19,882 nt of DNA from Planctomycetaceae bacterium (GTDB lineage: Bacteria; Planctomycetota; Planctomycetia; Pirellulales; JAEUIK01), in NCBI GenBank assembly GCA_016793185.1, contig JAEUIK010000049.1, positions 1 to 19,882 on the forward strand, in the 5' to 3' direction. Position numbers and translations under genes: made by a program. Of the stretch, positions 8,801 to 17,900 are shown piece after piece (the stretch's first letter is position 1; every line of letters begins with the position of its first letter). A model generated the notes under the pieces. It saw only the letters and a list, made by a program, of their open reading frames with translations, searched no databases and was not told the DNA's origin.

Positions 8801-10022
8801 CAATGGCGACGAGGTCGGCGTCTTCGACGGCGTCAACTTCTGGCTCGACACGAACCACGACTACAACGTCGATACCAAGATCGTCAGTAGCCTCCGCGGG
8901 CATCCGCTGGCCGGCGACTTCGATGGCGACGGCATCGACGACCTGGCCACCTATCGCAACGACACGGGCGACTTCCAGTTCAACCTCAGCGGCTCGGCCG
9001 GCGGCCTGAACGGAGCCGTCAACGCTACGATCCATTTCGACTTCCCCGGCGTGATGCAACGTCCCGTGGCCGCCGACATGGACGGCGACGGCATCGACGA
9101 CATCGGCCTCCGCGTGGCGGGCGACAACTTCGCCGGCTCGCAGGGCGTGGCCGAGTGGTACTTCCTCATCTCCAATCGTCCCCGCCGCCGCGGCGAGGAA
9201 GTCGTTCCGAATACACCGGGGACCGTCGAAGCGCTGAACCATCCCTTCTCGCCCACGCCGCTCGGGAACGATTTGTTCGCCCGCTTCGGCGACGAGCTGG
9301 GAATTCCGGTAGCGGGCAATTTCGATCCGCCGCTGCTGCCCAAGGCACCCTCCTCGTCGAACGGCGGTTCGTCGGGTGGCTCCACCGCGACGACCGCAAC
9401 TCAGGCCAACGCACTGGTCCGGTCGCTCTATCGTGATATCCTGGGGCGCGAAGCGGATCCCAGCGGACTCAAGGCGTTCAGCGCCCAAGTGGTCGCCGGG
9501 GCCACCGCGGCCCAGGTCGCCGATCAGCTCGTCAGCTCGACCGAGTACCTCGGGAAGGTGGTCGACAGCTACTACGCGACGTACCTGCAGCGCAAGGCCG
9601 ACCCCGCCGGTCGCGCCGCCTGGATCGCCGAGTTGCAGGGGGGTAAGACGCCCGACCAGGTCATTGCGTCGTTCCTGCAATCGGCCGAGTACGCCAGCCG
9701 GAATGCGAGCAACACCGCCTTCGTCGACGGACTGTACCGCGATCTGCTCGGCCGCAACGCCGACAGCGCCGGGCGCAATTCGTGGGTGGCACAACTCAAC
9801 AGCGGCAAGAGCCGCACTGAGGTGATCGCCAGCTTCCTCGGATCGCAGGAGCGGCGCGAAAAGATTGTCGACCAGGTCTATCGGCAGGTCTTCAAGCGCA
9901 GCGCCGATCCGATCGGGTTGAAGGCCTTTGCGACCCAGCTCGCCGCGCCCGACTTTACCCGCGTCGATCTCGAAGCCTCGTTGGCCGCGTCCGACGAGTA
10001 CTTTGCCCGGGTGTACGGTTAA
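5769..10022 (+). CDS. Giant surface protein: LEPR-XLL-like motif, PPC, Ig-like, FG-GAP-like and DUF4214 domains
   Basis: The 1417-residue product has an Arg-rich N-terminus and then LEMRALLT at 40-47, a degenerate form of the LEPR-XLL motif that marks large exported planctomycete proteins. A PPC-like domain follows (about 80-195, ELNDTIATATVLG and DSEDDVDFFKYT). About four Ig-like repeats span 200-740, each linked by a DxTAPxxP or D(T)xxGP junction. An Ig/SbsA-like domain (about 740-900) ends in FTVDSRPEIGIW. Five FG-GAP-like units with AG(N/D)FDG motifs and Asp-rich loops (DGDGIDD) occupy about 900-1190. A Ser/Gly linker leads to four DUF4214 half-repeats (1213-1417). EF-hand-like loops occur at 239 (DVDHDNVLDPTE) and about 655. 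This is an adhesin or matrix-type protein, probably calcium-stabilised; partner and ligand are unknown. GTG 5769 has a good ribosome site. It lies between two paralogous barrel genes on the same strand. Confidence 0.88.
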   Translation: MTSRRAATTRSRTRLLQRFFGDRDRPSADRSPGLRGVEALEMRALLTINPLTGAPAELASSSELVAAPLAAEIPVAALPLDALELNDTIATATVLGSLPEITLRDLSIDSEDDVDFFKYTAHTTGQLIVRAHYDPADGGLQLTFRDAFGADITPTVTISAAGSYFIAPVVGQRPYYIEVNGIDDAENFYTLEIENFPAPVPTGVDLDPASDTGSSDSDNVTQDTTPTFSIQTGVMNFIDVDHDNVLDPTELAALTAAQAATGLSTGIAVEVTLINTSDPAQAPVVGFADPLSGSFPIVYRFTPEAPLPAGVYLVTANTRIFDGAFPSQSGRSGPSIPLAVTIDVTAPTAPAPDLLQSSDSGFANFDNVTNVTQPAFDGTAEQRAKVYVLAQQFTSGGVPIGTPRVIGQGVVGSDLSDGVADGLGHWEVTVEPLIDGFYDIFTRFEDAAGIVSPNSETLRVVIDTTAPNTPLLDVVSSSDSGRNNVDDLTNDNRPFVTMRGNATNAGGPSNPLPNDVIFRVYLRPDGALPTSEILVYDSSVEFAALTSLSSLTRQITTVLNNPAGAPLPDGAHNLKLEVEDRAGNISHDFLLPIIVDTSGPTVKFGVATALTGLVADSDTGSPIDPALFNDLITSDTTPKFAGQAGADAIVRVIADVNMNGVLDAGDQLIGQTTAVPLDGNQAEPLGYWEIQSTLDVNQIFGTRDGLRRFFVTAVDPAGNETGIDDEEPDPLQILEIFIDTQGPRIEGVSVTGFEDFDLFATKPETQGPTPLVDSLSIFVSDLPERIVPGDFNYAAVIEALAETAGNYRLVGDHTGVIPITEVQVLFNPTANGNPAAARIILSFAQPLPDDRYTLIVSDNITDPAGNRLDGENNADQPNGEPNFPTGDGVAGGSFTTRFTVDSRPEIGIWSSSSVQVDINGNFTWDPTNADQTNRDLTFVMGNTSDYIFAGNFTDLNGDVAGFDKLGVYGRINGQWQWRVDTDNDGVLDLFINDPANINGFPIAGNFDGNLDNGDEVGVFDGVNFWLDTNHDYNVDTKIVSSLRGHPLAGDFDGDGIDDLATYRNDTGDFQFNLSGSAGGLNGAVNATIHFDFPGVMQRPVAADMDGDGIDDIGLRVAGDNFAGSQGVAEWYFLISNRPRRRGEEVVPNTPGTVEALNHPFSPTPLGNDLFARFGDELGIPVAGNFDPPLLPKAPSSSNGGSSGGSTATTATQANALVRSLYRDILGREADPSGLKAFSAQVVAGATAAQVADQLVSSTEYLGKVVDSYYATYLQRKADPAGRAAWIAELQGGKTPDQVIASFLQSAEYASRNASNTAFVDGLYRDLLGRNADSAGRNSWVAQLNSGKSRTEVIASFLGSQERREKIVDQVYRQVFKRSADPIGLKAFATQLAAPDFTRVDLEASLAASDEYFARVYG
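8610..9325 (+). repeat. FG-GAP/integrin-like repeat units within the giant surface protein
   Basis: Five units begin with related motifs: IFAGNF (about 8610), PIAGNFDG (8769), PLAGDFDGDGIDD (8910), PVAADMDGDGIDD (9063) and PVAGNFD (9306). The Asp-rich loops are typical calcium sites of FG-GAP/VCBS propellers. The spacing is irregular (about 140-240 bases), so the propeller may be incomplete or have insertions. Confidence 0.7.
9429..10019 (+). repeat. Tandem DUF4214 repeats at the C-terminus of the giant surface protein
   Basis: Four motifs of the form Y-R-x-(I/L)-L-x-R-x-A-D-x-x-G start at 9429 (YRDILGREADPSG), 9573 (YATYLQRKADPAG), 9735 (YRDLLGRNADSAG) and 9879 (YRQVFKRSADPIG). Alternate motifs are exactly 306 bases apart, giving two full 102-residue modules. 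DUF4214 is common in phycobilisome-linker-like and S-layer-associated proteins; here it may mediate anchoring or assembly. Confidence 0.85.
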
Positions 10023-10316
10023 CCTCACTGCGGGGCCGCTCGCGCGCCTTGGATCGCCGACCGGCGGGGCCCAGGCGCAGCAATCTCGGGCGGCAAGTCG
10101 TTGCGCCGCTCGAGCCTTCGTCGTCCCGCCGACTCCGGTCGGGGCCCCGCTTCTGCTGGCGCGCGCGGCTGCTAGCGTCAACCGAGTTGGCGGACCGTAG
10201 CGAATATTCCGCAAGCGACGCCCGTGCCGGTGCCGAAAGCAATTCTGGTTGCACCGATTATGCGCACCCATTTGCGGGCCGAAGCGCATCTCGAAATGGC
10301 ACCCGGGGGGGAAGCT
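10023..10316. other. Intergenic region before paralog B of the barrel
   Basis: No gene, RNA or clear terminator is visible. The frame of the barrel gene stays open back to about 10224, but that part has no signal-peptide character. The spacing to the preceding gene (294 bases) argues for an independent promoter. Confidence 0.45.
10304..10314 (+). promoter_or_regulatory. Purine-rich ribosome binding site for barrel paralog B
   Basis: A run of G followed by AAG ends two bases before ATG 10317 and supports that start over the upstream in-frame ATG codons. Confidence 0.5.
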
Positions 10317-11840
10317 ATGAACGCTGCTGGTTGGAAGAAAGTTCGGCGCTGGATGATCGCGGGCACAGCCGCCTGCGTGTTGGGTGCGCCTGCATGGTCC
10401 CGCGGCGAGGAGTTCGACGACGGAGAGCGATTGCCGCCCGTCGCCGAAGAACTGCTCGGAGCCGACGAGGAGGCGGACGCCGAACTCAACGATCCGCCGC
10501 CGGCCCGACTGACCCGGCGCCCCGCGGCCGCGTTCGATTTTGCCCGCGTGGTCGAAGAAGCCGCTGAAGACGACTTTGCGGCCACCGACGAGGGTGATTC
10601 ATCCGCTTCCGCTGACGAGGTTGAGTTCGACTCCGGCGCCGAGGTCGACGCCCGGGTGGATTCGCACGTCATCCAGGCCGCGGCCCGAGGGCGGGTGATC
10701 CGCGCCGACGAGACCATGTTCGAAGGCCTCGAGGGCGACGCAGCGGAGTACCGCGAGGAGCCCCAGGTTCGCACGGCCACGCGGCGCACGGTCCGCGACG
10801 AAACGCCCGAAATGACCACGGCGTTCGACGAGATGCTCTCGGCGCCGGTGCCTCCTCCCGACGAAGCCTCGTGGGACTCCGGCCTGTGCGGCGAATCGCC
10901 GGCGGCTTGCTCCACCTGCGATACGTGCTGTGCGCCTCCTTACTGGCGGCACCAGACGAGCATCTGGGGCGAGTACCTGTATCTACGTCCGCGCAACGCC
11001 GAAGTTCCGTACGCGGTTCCCATCGACGGTCCCGTTGCTCCCGTGATCGGCAACGGCATCCAGAACGGGCCGACCGCCACGGTCAACCCGGGATATCAGT
11101 CGGCGTTCGCCGTCGGCGGCAGCTGGGCCCTCTCCGACTTCAACAGCATCCGCCTGCGGTACGCGCACTTCGACCAACTGACGAGCGATGCCGCTTCCAT
11201 CAGTCCTCCCGACGTCCTGCGGGCGCTGGTTACGCATCCTTTGGGGACCAACGCGGCCACCGATACGCTCGACGCGTCGGCGAGCCTCAACCTGCGCTAC
11301 AACATCGCCGACCTCGTCTACGCCGGCGTTTGGTGGGGGGGCGACAACTTCGTCGTCAACTACTTCGGCGGCGGACGCTACCTGAACTTCCAGCAGGACT
11401 TCAACGCGCTCTTCTCCACCATCGGCACCACGCCCGTCGACGCCAACATTACCTTCGACGGCGGCGGTATCCAACTCGGCCTCGATGCGGAGCGCCGCAG
11501 CTGCCGCACCGGCTTGCTCGTCTATGGACGCGCCAGCAGCAGCTTCGTCGTCGGCCAGTTCAACGCGAGCTATCGTCAAGCCGACGCGACTGGCGTGGCC
11601 ATCGCCGCGAACAGCTTCGAAGCGGGACGGATCGTGCCGATGCTCGATCTCGAGCTGGGCATCGGCTGGGCCGGTCCGGGCGGCCGGTGGCGCTTCACGG
11701 CCGGTTACGTCGTCAATGCCTGGTTCAATACGATCTCGACGAACGACTATATCCAGGCGGTGCAGGCCAACAACTTCAACGGGATGAGCAATACGATCAC
11801 CTTCGACGGCCTGACCGTGCGGGGCACGCTGCAGTTCTAG
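10317..11840 (+). CDS. Lpg1974-type outer-membrane beta-barrel protein, paralog B
   Basis: The 507-residue protein has a signal peptide (KKVRRWMIAGTAACVLGAPAW). A long, strongly acidic segment covers residues about 35-185 and is rich in Glu, Asp and Ala. A short Cys-rich stretch (CGESPAACSTCDTCC) comes immediately before the barrel. The barrel covers residues 209-507 and starts YWRHQTSIWGEYLYLRPRNA. It aligns with paralog A over 299 residues without a single gap, and about two thirds of positions are identical by eye. The protein ends in phenylalanine (GTLQF), as expected for outer-membrane barrels. ATG 10317 has a purine-rich site directly upstream and begins the signal peptide. It lies downstream of the giant surface gene and converges with the protease gene. 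Its specificity is unknown. The acidic N-terminal arm and the Cys cluster are absent from, or different in, paralog A. Confidence 0.82.
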   Translation: MNAAGWKKVRRWMIAGTAACVLGAPAWSRGEEFDDGERLPPVAEELLGADEEADAELNDPPPARLTRRPAAAFDFARVVEEAAEDDFAATDEGDSSASADEVEFDSGAEVDARVDSHVIQAAARGRVIRADETMFEGLEGDAAEYREEPQVRTATRRTVRDETPEMTTAFDEMLSAPVPPPDEASWDSGLCGESPAACSTCDTCCAPPYWRHQTSIWGEYLYLRPRNAEVPYAVPIDGPVAPVIGNGIQNGPTATVNPGYQSAFAVGGSWALSDFNSIRLRYAHFDQLTSDAASISPPDVLRALVTHPLGTNAATDTLDASASLNLRYNIADLVYAGVWWGGDNFVVNYFGGGRYLNFQQDFNALFSTIGTTPVDANITFDGGGIQLGLDAERRSCRTGLLVYGRASSSFVVGQFNASYRQADATGVAIAANSFEAGRIVPMLDLELGIGWAGPGGRWRFTAGYVVNAWFNTISTNDYIQAVQANNFNGMSNTITFDGLTVRGTLQF

Positions 11841-11858
11841 CCGGATGGGCAGGAGGCC

Positions 11859-11891
11859 GCCGCGCGCCGCGATTCGGATCGGTCGCGCGGC
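11859..11891. terminator. Hairpin between convergent genes, candidate bidirectional terminator
   Basis: GCCGCGCG (11859-11866) pairs with CGCGCGGC (11884-11891). Inside it CGAT-TCGG-ATCG forms a smaller stem with a tetraloop. It sits in the 76-base gap between the stop codons of the barrel and protease genes. There is no U-tract on either side, so intrinsic termination is uncertain. Confidence 0.4.
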
Positions 11892-11916
11892 TGGGCCAGG
11901 CTGGGCGCTCGGACGC

Positions 11917-14900
11917 TTAGCCGACGTGGGTCTTCGTCTCGCCGGACTTGTCGCGGCTGACGCTGTCTTGATCGAAGCGGTAGAGCAGCCAATTCAGCGC
12001 ACCCTGCGAGTCGCTGAAGAGCTGGTCGACGCTTGCATCGGCAGCCACGGTGACGCCGGGCACGAGGTAGTTGTCCCCATTATTGCGGGCGCCGGCGCCA
12101 GTCCCCAGGATGTTGGCGACGCGCGCCGCATAGCTGCGCGTGGAAGTCCATTCGCTCAGGATCGACAGCAGCGCGTCCTGGTCGAGCGCAGTCGTGCCGG
12201 CCACCAGGATGCTGCCGTGCCCTCCCTCGGCGCCATCCACGACCTGCGAGGCGTAGATCAGATCCGGGCCGCCACCGCCGACGATCAGGTTCTGTCCCCC
12301 TTCGCCGCCGTTGCCCGTGTTGGTGCCAAACGCGCCGTAAATCGTGTCCTGGCCCGAACCGCCCACGATCAGGTTGTTACCCCCCGTGGCTTTTCGGCGC
12401 GCCGCGGGCGCATTGCCGTAAATGGTATTCGAACCGTTGCCCGCGATGATCACGTTATTGCCTTGCTGCCCTTCGCCGCCGTTGGAACCGCCGATCAGCA
12501 CGTCCCCCCCGTCGCCGCCATACAACAAATTGTCGTGATCACCGCCATCGAGCGTGGCCGACTTGGTCGCCAGGCCGCGGGCGTCGAGTTCATCGTTGCC
12601 CGCCTGTCCATGCGCAATCACGCGGCCGGTGACGTTCTCGTAGACCTGCGCCTGCGAGACCGCGGCTCCATTGAGCGTCAATTCCTGGATGCGGACCGTC
12701 GTCGCGTCGAGCTGCTCGATCAGCACCCGGTCGCTGCCCGAGGTGCCGCTCCAGATCAGGTCGACCAGGGCCGGCTGCTCGGCGTTGGCCGCCGTGCGAA
12801 CCGAGTCGATCTGAAGGGTCAGCGAGTCGATCGAGCTTGACGCCCCATCCAGATCTCGCGCGACAACGCTGATCTCGTAGGTCCCAGTCGCATCGAACGC
12901 GTGCGAGACCGTCCAGCTCAGGTAGCCGTTGACTTCCTGCAGCGGCGATCCGTCTCCCCAGTCGATGGTAAACGTGAACAGCGATTCCAGGTCGACCGCC
13001 GAAGGATCCGCGACCGACAGCGCAAACGACAGCAGTTCGCCGCGCAGGCCCGTCGCCGGCCCGCTGATGCTGACCGTGGGCGGGGCATTCGCGATCTGAA
13101 TCGACGCGGGCAACGAGTGGACAACGCCCCCGTCGCCATCGTCGACCCGCAGCACCGCGCTGAACGACTCCGGTCCGTTTCCCAAGCCGAGCTCGACGAG
13201 CCGTGTCCAGGCGACTGTCGGGGCCGCGCCGAGGGCGTCGCTGAAATCTCCGTCGCCGTTCAGGTCCCAGGCGTAGGTCAGCGCATCGGCGGGGTCCGAG
13301 CCCGAGCCGGCGAGAACGAGCGACTCCCCTTCGACGAGCTGGTAGGGGCCGCCGGCGTCCGCGGTCGGCGCCGCATTGCTGACCTGCACCAGAAAAGTCT
13401 GGCTGGCGGCGAGGGCTGGCACGCCCTGGTCGGTCACGACGACCGTGATCGAGTAGGGGCCGTCCGAGTCGTCTCCGGCGATCCAGGTGAGCAATCCCGA
13501 GTTGGGGTCGATCGCAGCCCCGGCTGGCGCGCCGGGCGCCAGGCTGAAGATCAGCACGTCGGAATTGGGGTCGCTCGCTTCGACCTGCAGGCTGAGCTGC
13601 GCACCCTCGGCAACGAATTGGTCGTCGATCGATTCCAGAACTGGAGGCGCGTTGGGGGGGGCGACGTGCGTCTGCAAGAGGTACTCGCCCTGACCCGCGA
13701 CGGCCTGAACGCGGATCCGGTAAACGCCGCCGGGCGCGGAAGTGAACTGCAGCGCGGCGTTCTTGCCGTCGGTCGCCGAGCCCGCATCGCTGGCGACAAC
13801 AACGTTCGCGAGGTCGAGCACTTCGAGCCGCGGCAGCAGCGAATTCAGCTCGCCGGCGGAGGGTGCATCCAACGGAGTTTCGGTGCGCAGGGTCAGTTGT
13901 TCTCCCGGCGCGAGGGTCACCTGGTAGTAATCGCTGGGATCGATCCGCGGCGGCAGAACAAGGCTGGCGCGCAACTGTCCGGTGAGCGTCAGGTTGAACT
14001 GCAGGCCGGTATTGGGCTCCATCACCGAATCGTTGACCAGGATCGGAATCGTCACAAACAGCACGCCATCGATTTCTTGGAGGCGCGCGAGTTGCGCAGA
14101 CTCGTTCTTGGCCGTGACTTCGGCGAGGTCGTAGGTTCCCGAGAACAATCCCGGCACCGAGTAGTCGAGCGCACCCGTCAGAATCTCGGTATTCAGCGTG
14201 GTCGCGGCGAACTCGCCCGCACTGTTCACCGGGATCGACCCGCTGAAAACGCTGAACGTCAGGTCATGAAAAATACCATGGGCAGTCAGCTCTTCGGCAA
14301 GCTGGATCATGCCCGCATAATCTGCCTCCATTCCTCCTGGTTCAAAGGTGCCCGCTTGCGGCAGGGCATCGATCAAGCTGCCGCCCGTGAACTGAATCGT
14401 GTTTCCCTGGATCAGCGCCTGTAATGCTCCCGCGTAGGTGGTCGACAGGCTGCCCGGAGCCTGCTCTAGAAAGGGAGCTCCCTCCAGATCGCCCGAAATG
14501 GCGACGACGCTCGAGTTCGGATCGAGGGTAAAACTCACGGGAGCGGTAAAGGCCGGACGGTTGTAGTTCAAGTACCCCAGCAGGGTTCCCAACTGCGTGA
14601 GATCCTGGAGCGAACCGGTCGGCGCGTCGTTCGCTTCGCGTTCGAAGCCCGCTCCGCGGACCAACGACAACACATACGGCACGGCAGCGTCGCCGCCGAT
14701 CCGGGCGTAGTAAGTGCCAGTCGCTGGAGCGACAAACTGCTGGATCATCTGGTCGGCGTTGGTCAGCCCGGCCGCACCCGTGGCGATCACCGAGCCGGCC
14801 GAGTTCGCCAGTGCCAGCTCGAGGTTGCCGCTGGTCAGCCTGTCGAGCACCAGGTCGACGCGGTCGCCGGCGGCAAGCTCGAATGCGTACCAATCGGGGT

Positions 14901-17900
14901 TCACCGGCGGGGCAGGGGGAGGCGTGGTCGTCGAAAGGTAGACGCCCGCCGTGTAGGCGCCGGTCAGAAGTCGGGCCTGCGCGCGCACGTAGTAGGTACC
15001 CGTCGTCGGGATGCGGTAGGCATAGACGGAGGAATCCGCACCGGGTCCGACGCTGTTGCCATCCTCCAGCGCCAGGATCGTGCCTGCCGAGTTCAGCAAG
15101 GCGACCCGCGCGTCCATCGTCGAGGTCGAGTCGGCGACCACGGTCACCAGGTCGCCAGCCGTGAAGCTGAACTGATAGAAGTCCGAATCCCCCGAAGTGA
15201 TCGAGCCAGTCGACAACGAGCGGTAACCCACCGCGCGCCAACTGGTCGCGGCATTGTTGGCCGCGGCCGCCGAGTTGTTCGATTCCGTCTCGCCGGTCAG
15301 CGAGCCGCTCGTCCCGGGAGCGGTGCCGCTATTCTCGAGCCAGGCCGCCAGCTGGTAAGTGCCGGTTCCCGACGCGGCCCGCACTCGCGCGTAGTAGGTG
15401 TCGCTGGTCGACACCGTGAAGCGATGGACCAACGCGTCGCTGCCTGGTCCGCCGTCGTCGTTACTGGTCACCAACGTCGGGCTGGCCGAGCTGCCACGGT
15501 ACAGCTCCACAATGGGATTCGCCAGCGTTCCTCGCGACGAAGCACTTCCCGAGGCGGTCAGCGTCAGGACGTCTCCCGCCTGCATCGCGCCGATCGTGAA
15601 CCAGTCGGAATCGCCGCTGGTGATGGTGCCATTGAGAGCCAACTGGTAGAGATTCCCGCTGTAGGCCGAGAAGTTGTAGACGGCCGAGTTCGCGGCGCCG
15701 GTCGTATTGTTGCTCTCCACCTCGCTCGGGAGCAGGTTTTGCGCGGCATCGCTCTGGCCGATCACCGTCGCGATCGAGCCGCCGTCACCGAGATCGACGA
15801 ACGCGCCGTCCAAATCTTGCGCCGTGCCGAAAGTATTGTTGCTCGCACCTTCGTGAGCTTCGCCTTCGAGCGCCGCATTGAGCGTTGTCGTGAGCGTGTA
15901 GGCCCCGGTTGTCCCCGCCGCGGCGCTCAGCGTGACCGTGTAGGTACCGGTCGTGGGCGCGGCGACGTGTTGCAGGACGGCTTCCGACCCGGCCGCGGCC
16001 GCGGTGACGGCGCCAACAACGACGTTCTCCGGGTTGCGCAGCTCGAGCACCGGACGCAGTCCGGCCGCTGGATCGACGGCGATGGTCAGGACCTGGCCGG
16101 CCAGGAGCGTCAGCGTGAAGCTGTCGCTGTCGCCATTAAAGCCGATCGAGCCGACTGCGGTTGTCTGATAAACGTGATTTCCAACGGGGCCAATCGCGAG
16201 CGGCGTCCCGGGCATCGGCACGGTGCCGAAGTCGAGCGTCGCGTTGCCGCTGTACGCCACCAGCGGGTTGCCGTAGACGTCGGTCAACGCGCCTGCCTTG
16301 AAGCTGTAGCTGAGCGCCCCTTCGCTGAGCAGGCCGGAGAGCGCGTACGTCACCGTGTTGCCCGCAATGCTCACGCCGGTCACGGTTCCCTGACTGAGCG
16401 TGAGATCATCGATGCTGACGGTGGCGGCATCGAGGGGCTCGTTGAAGGTCACCTGCAGGCCGGCCAACGGCAGTTGGGCGGTCGCTCCCGCGGCGGGCAC
16501 GACCGACGCGACGGCCAGCGGCAGCGCGTCGTACCGAAACGTATTGCTGAATGCGTTGAGTCCAGCGCCGTCGCTGGCGCGCGTGAGCGCCCCTTCGGCC
16601 ATGCTCATGGTCTGGAGGCCTTGGCCCACGATCGGCGTGCTGACGAAGTGAAACGTGACCGTATCGCTGTCGGTGAGGGTAAACGAGTCCGCCGGCGTGC
16701 CATTGACCGAGAAATCGCCGGCCGCGACGCTGCCCGCCACGTAGGGATTCGAAAAGTTCACCACGAAGCTGGTCGACAGCGACGAGATCACCGCGCCGGC
16801 GGCCGGGCTCGTGGTCGTCACCCGCATCCCCAATTGCTTGAGCGTACCGAGCGCGTTGAGTCGACCGCCCGTGCTGGTGATCCCATCCATCGCGGGAATA
16901 AGGTCGACGCCGCCGAAGATTGCGTCGCGAATCGTCTGGTAACTGGCGGTCGGGGCGATGCTCCAGGCCAAGGCCGCGACGCCGGCCACATGGGGCGTGG
17001 CCATCGAGGTGCCGTTGAAATAGGCGTAACCGCCGCCGGCAATGGTGCTCCGCACCGACACGCCGGGCGCGGCGAGATCGACCGAGTACAAGCCGTAGTT
17101 CGAGAAGCCCGCCTTCTGGTCGTCATCGTTGGTGGCGGCGACTGCGATGACGTTGTCGAGATCGTAGCTGGAGGGATAGTGCGGCACCGCGTCGTTGTTG
17201 TCGCCGATCCCGTCCGGGTCCCCGTTGCCGGCGGCCGCCACGAAGAGCATCCCTTGCTCGCCCGACGCGGCAATCGCGTTGTACAGGGCTTGCGAGTAGC
17301 CGCCGCCCCCCCAGCTGTTGCTGGTCAGGCGGATGTTGATGTCGTGGTCGCGGCGCATCATCGTGGCATAGTTCAGCGCCGCGACGGCGTCGGACGTCGA
17401 ACCGTGCCCCGTGGCTCCCAGGTACTTGAGAGCCATGATCTTCACGTTCCAGTTGACGCCCACGACGCCGGTGCCGTTGTTGCCGGTGCCGCCGATCGTG
17501 CCCGAGACGTGAGTGCCGTGGTTGTTGTCGTCCATGGGATCGCTGTCGTCGTTGACGAAGTCCCACCCATGAATGTCGTCGACGTAGCCGTTGCCGTCGT
17601 TGTCGAGGCCGTCGCCCGCGATCTCGCCGGGGTTGGTCCAGATGTTCGCCGCCAGGTCGGGATGCGTGTAGTCGACGCCCGTGTCGATCACGCCGACCAC
17701 GATGTCCGACGAGCCGGTGGTCAAGTCCCACGCCTCGGGGGCGTCGATATCGGCATCAACGACTCCCCCAGACTGTCCCGTGTTATGCAATCCCCAGAGG
17801 GTCGAGTAGAGCGCGTCGTTCGGCGTGGTGGCCGTCGTCGACATGACAAAGTCGGGCTCAAAGAACTGGAGCCCCGGCAACTGACTGAGCGACGCTTGCC

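Noticed and set aside
7383..10289. 968-codon open frame on the minus strand, antisense to the giant surface gene
   Set aside because: Its composition is the mirror of the Asp/Gly/Val-rich coding strand. It has no recognisable domain, whereas the plus-strand frame has clear Ig, FG-GAP and DUF4214 repeats.
12901..14424. 507-codon plus-strand frame in the protease C-terminal half
   Set aside because: Arg/Gln-rich shadow without domain features, fully inside the well-supported protease.
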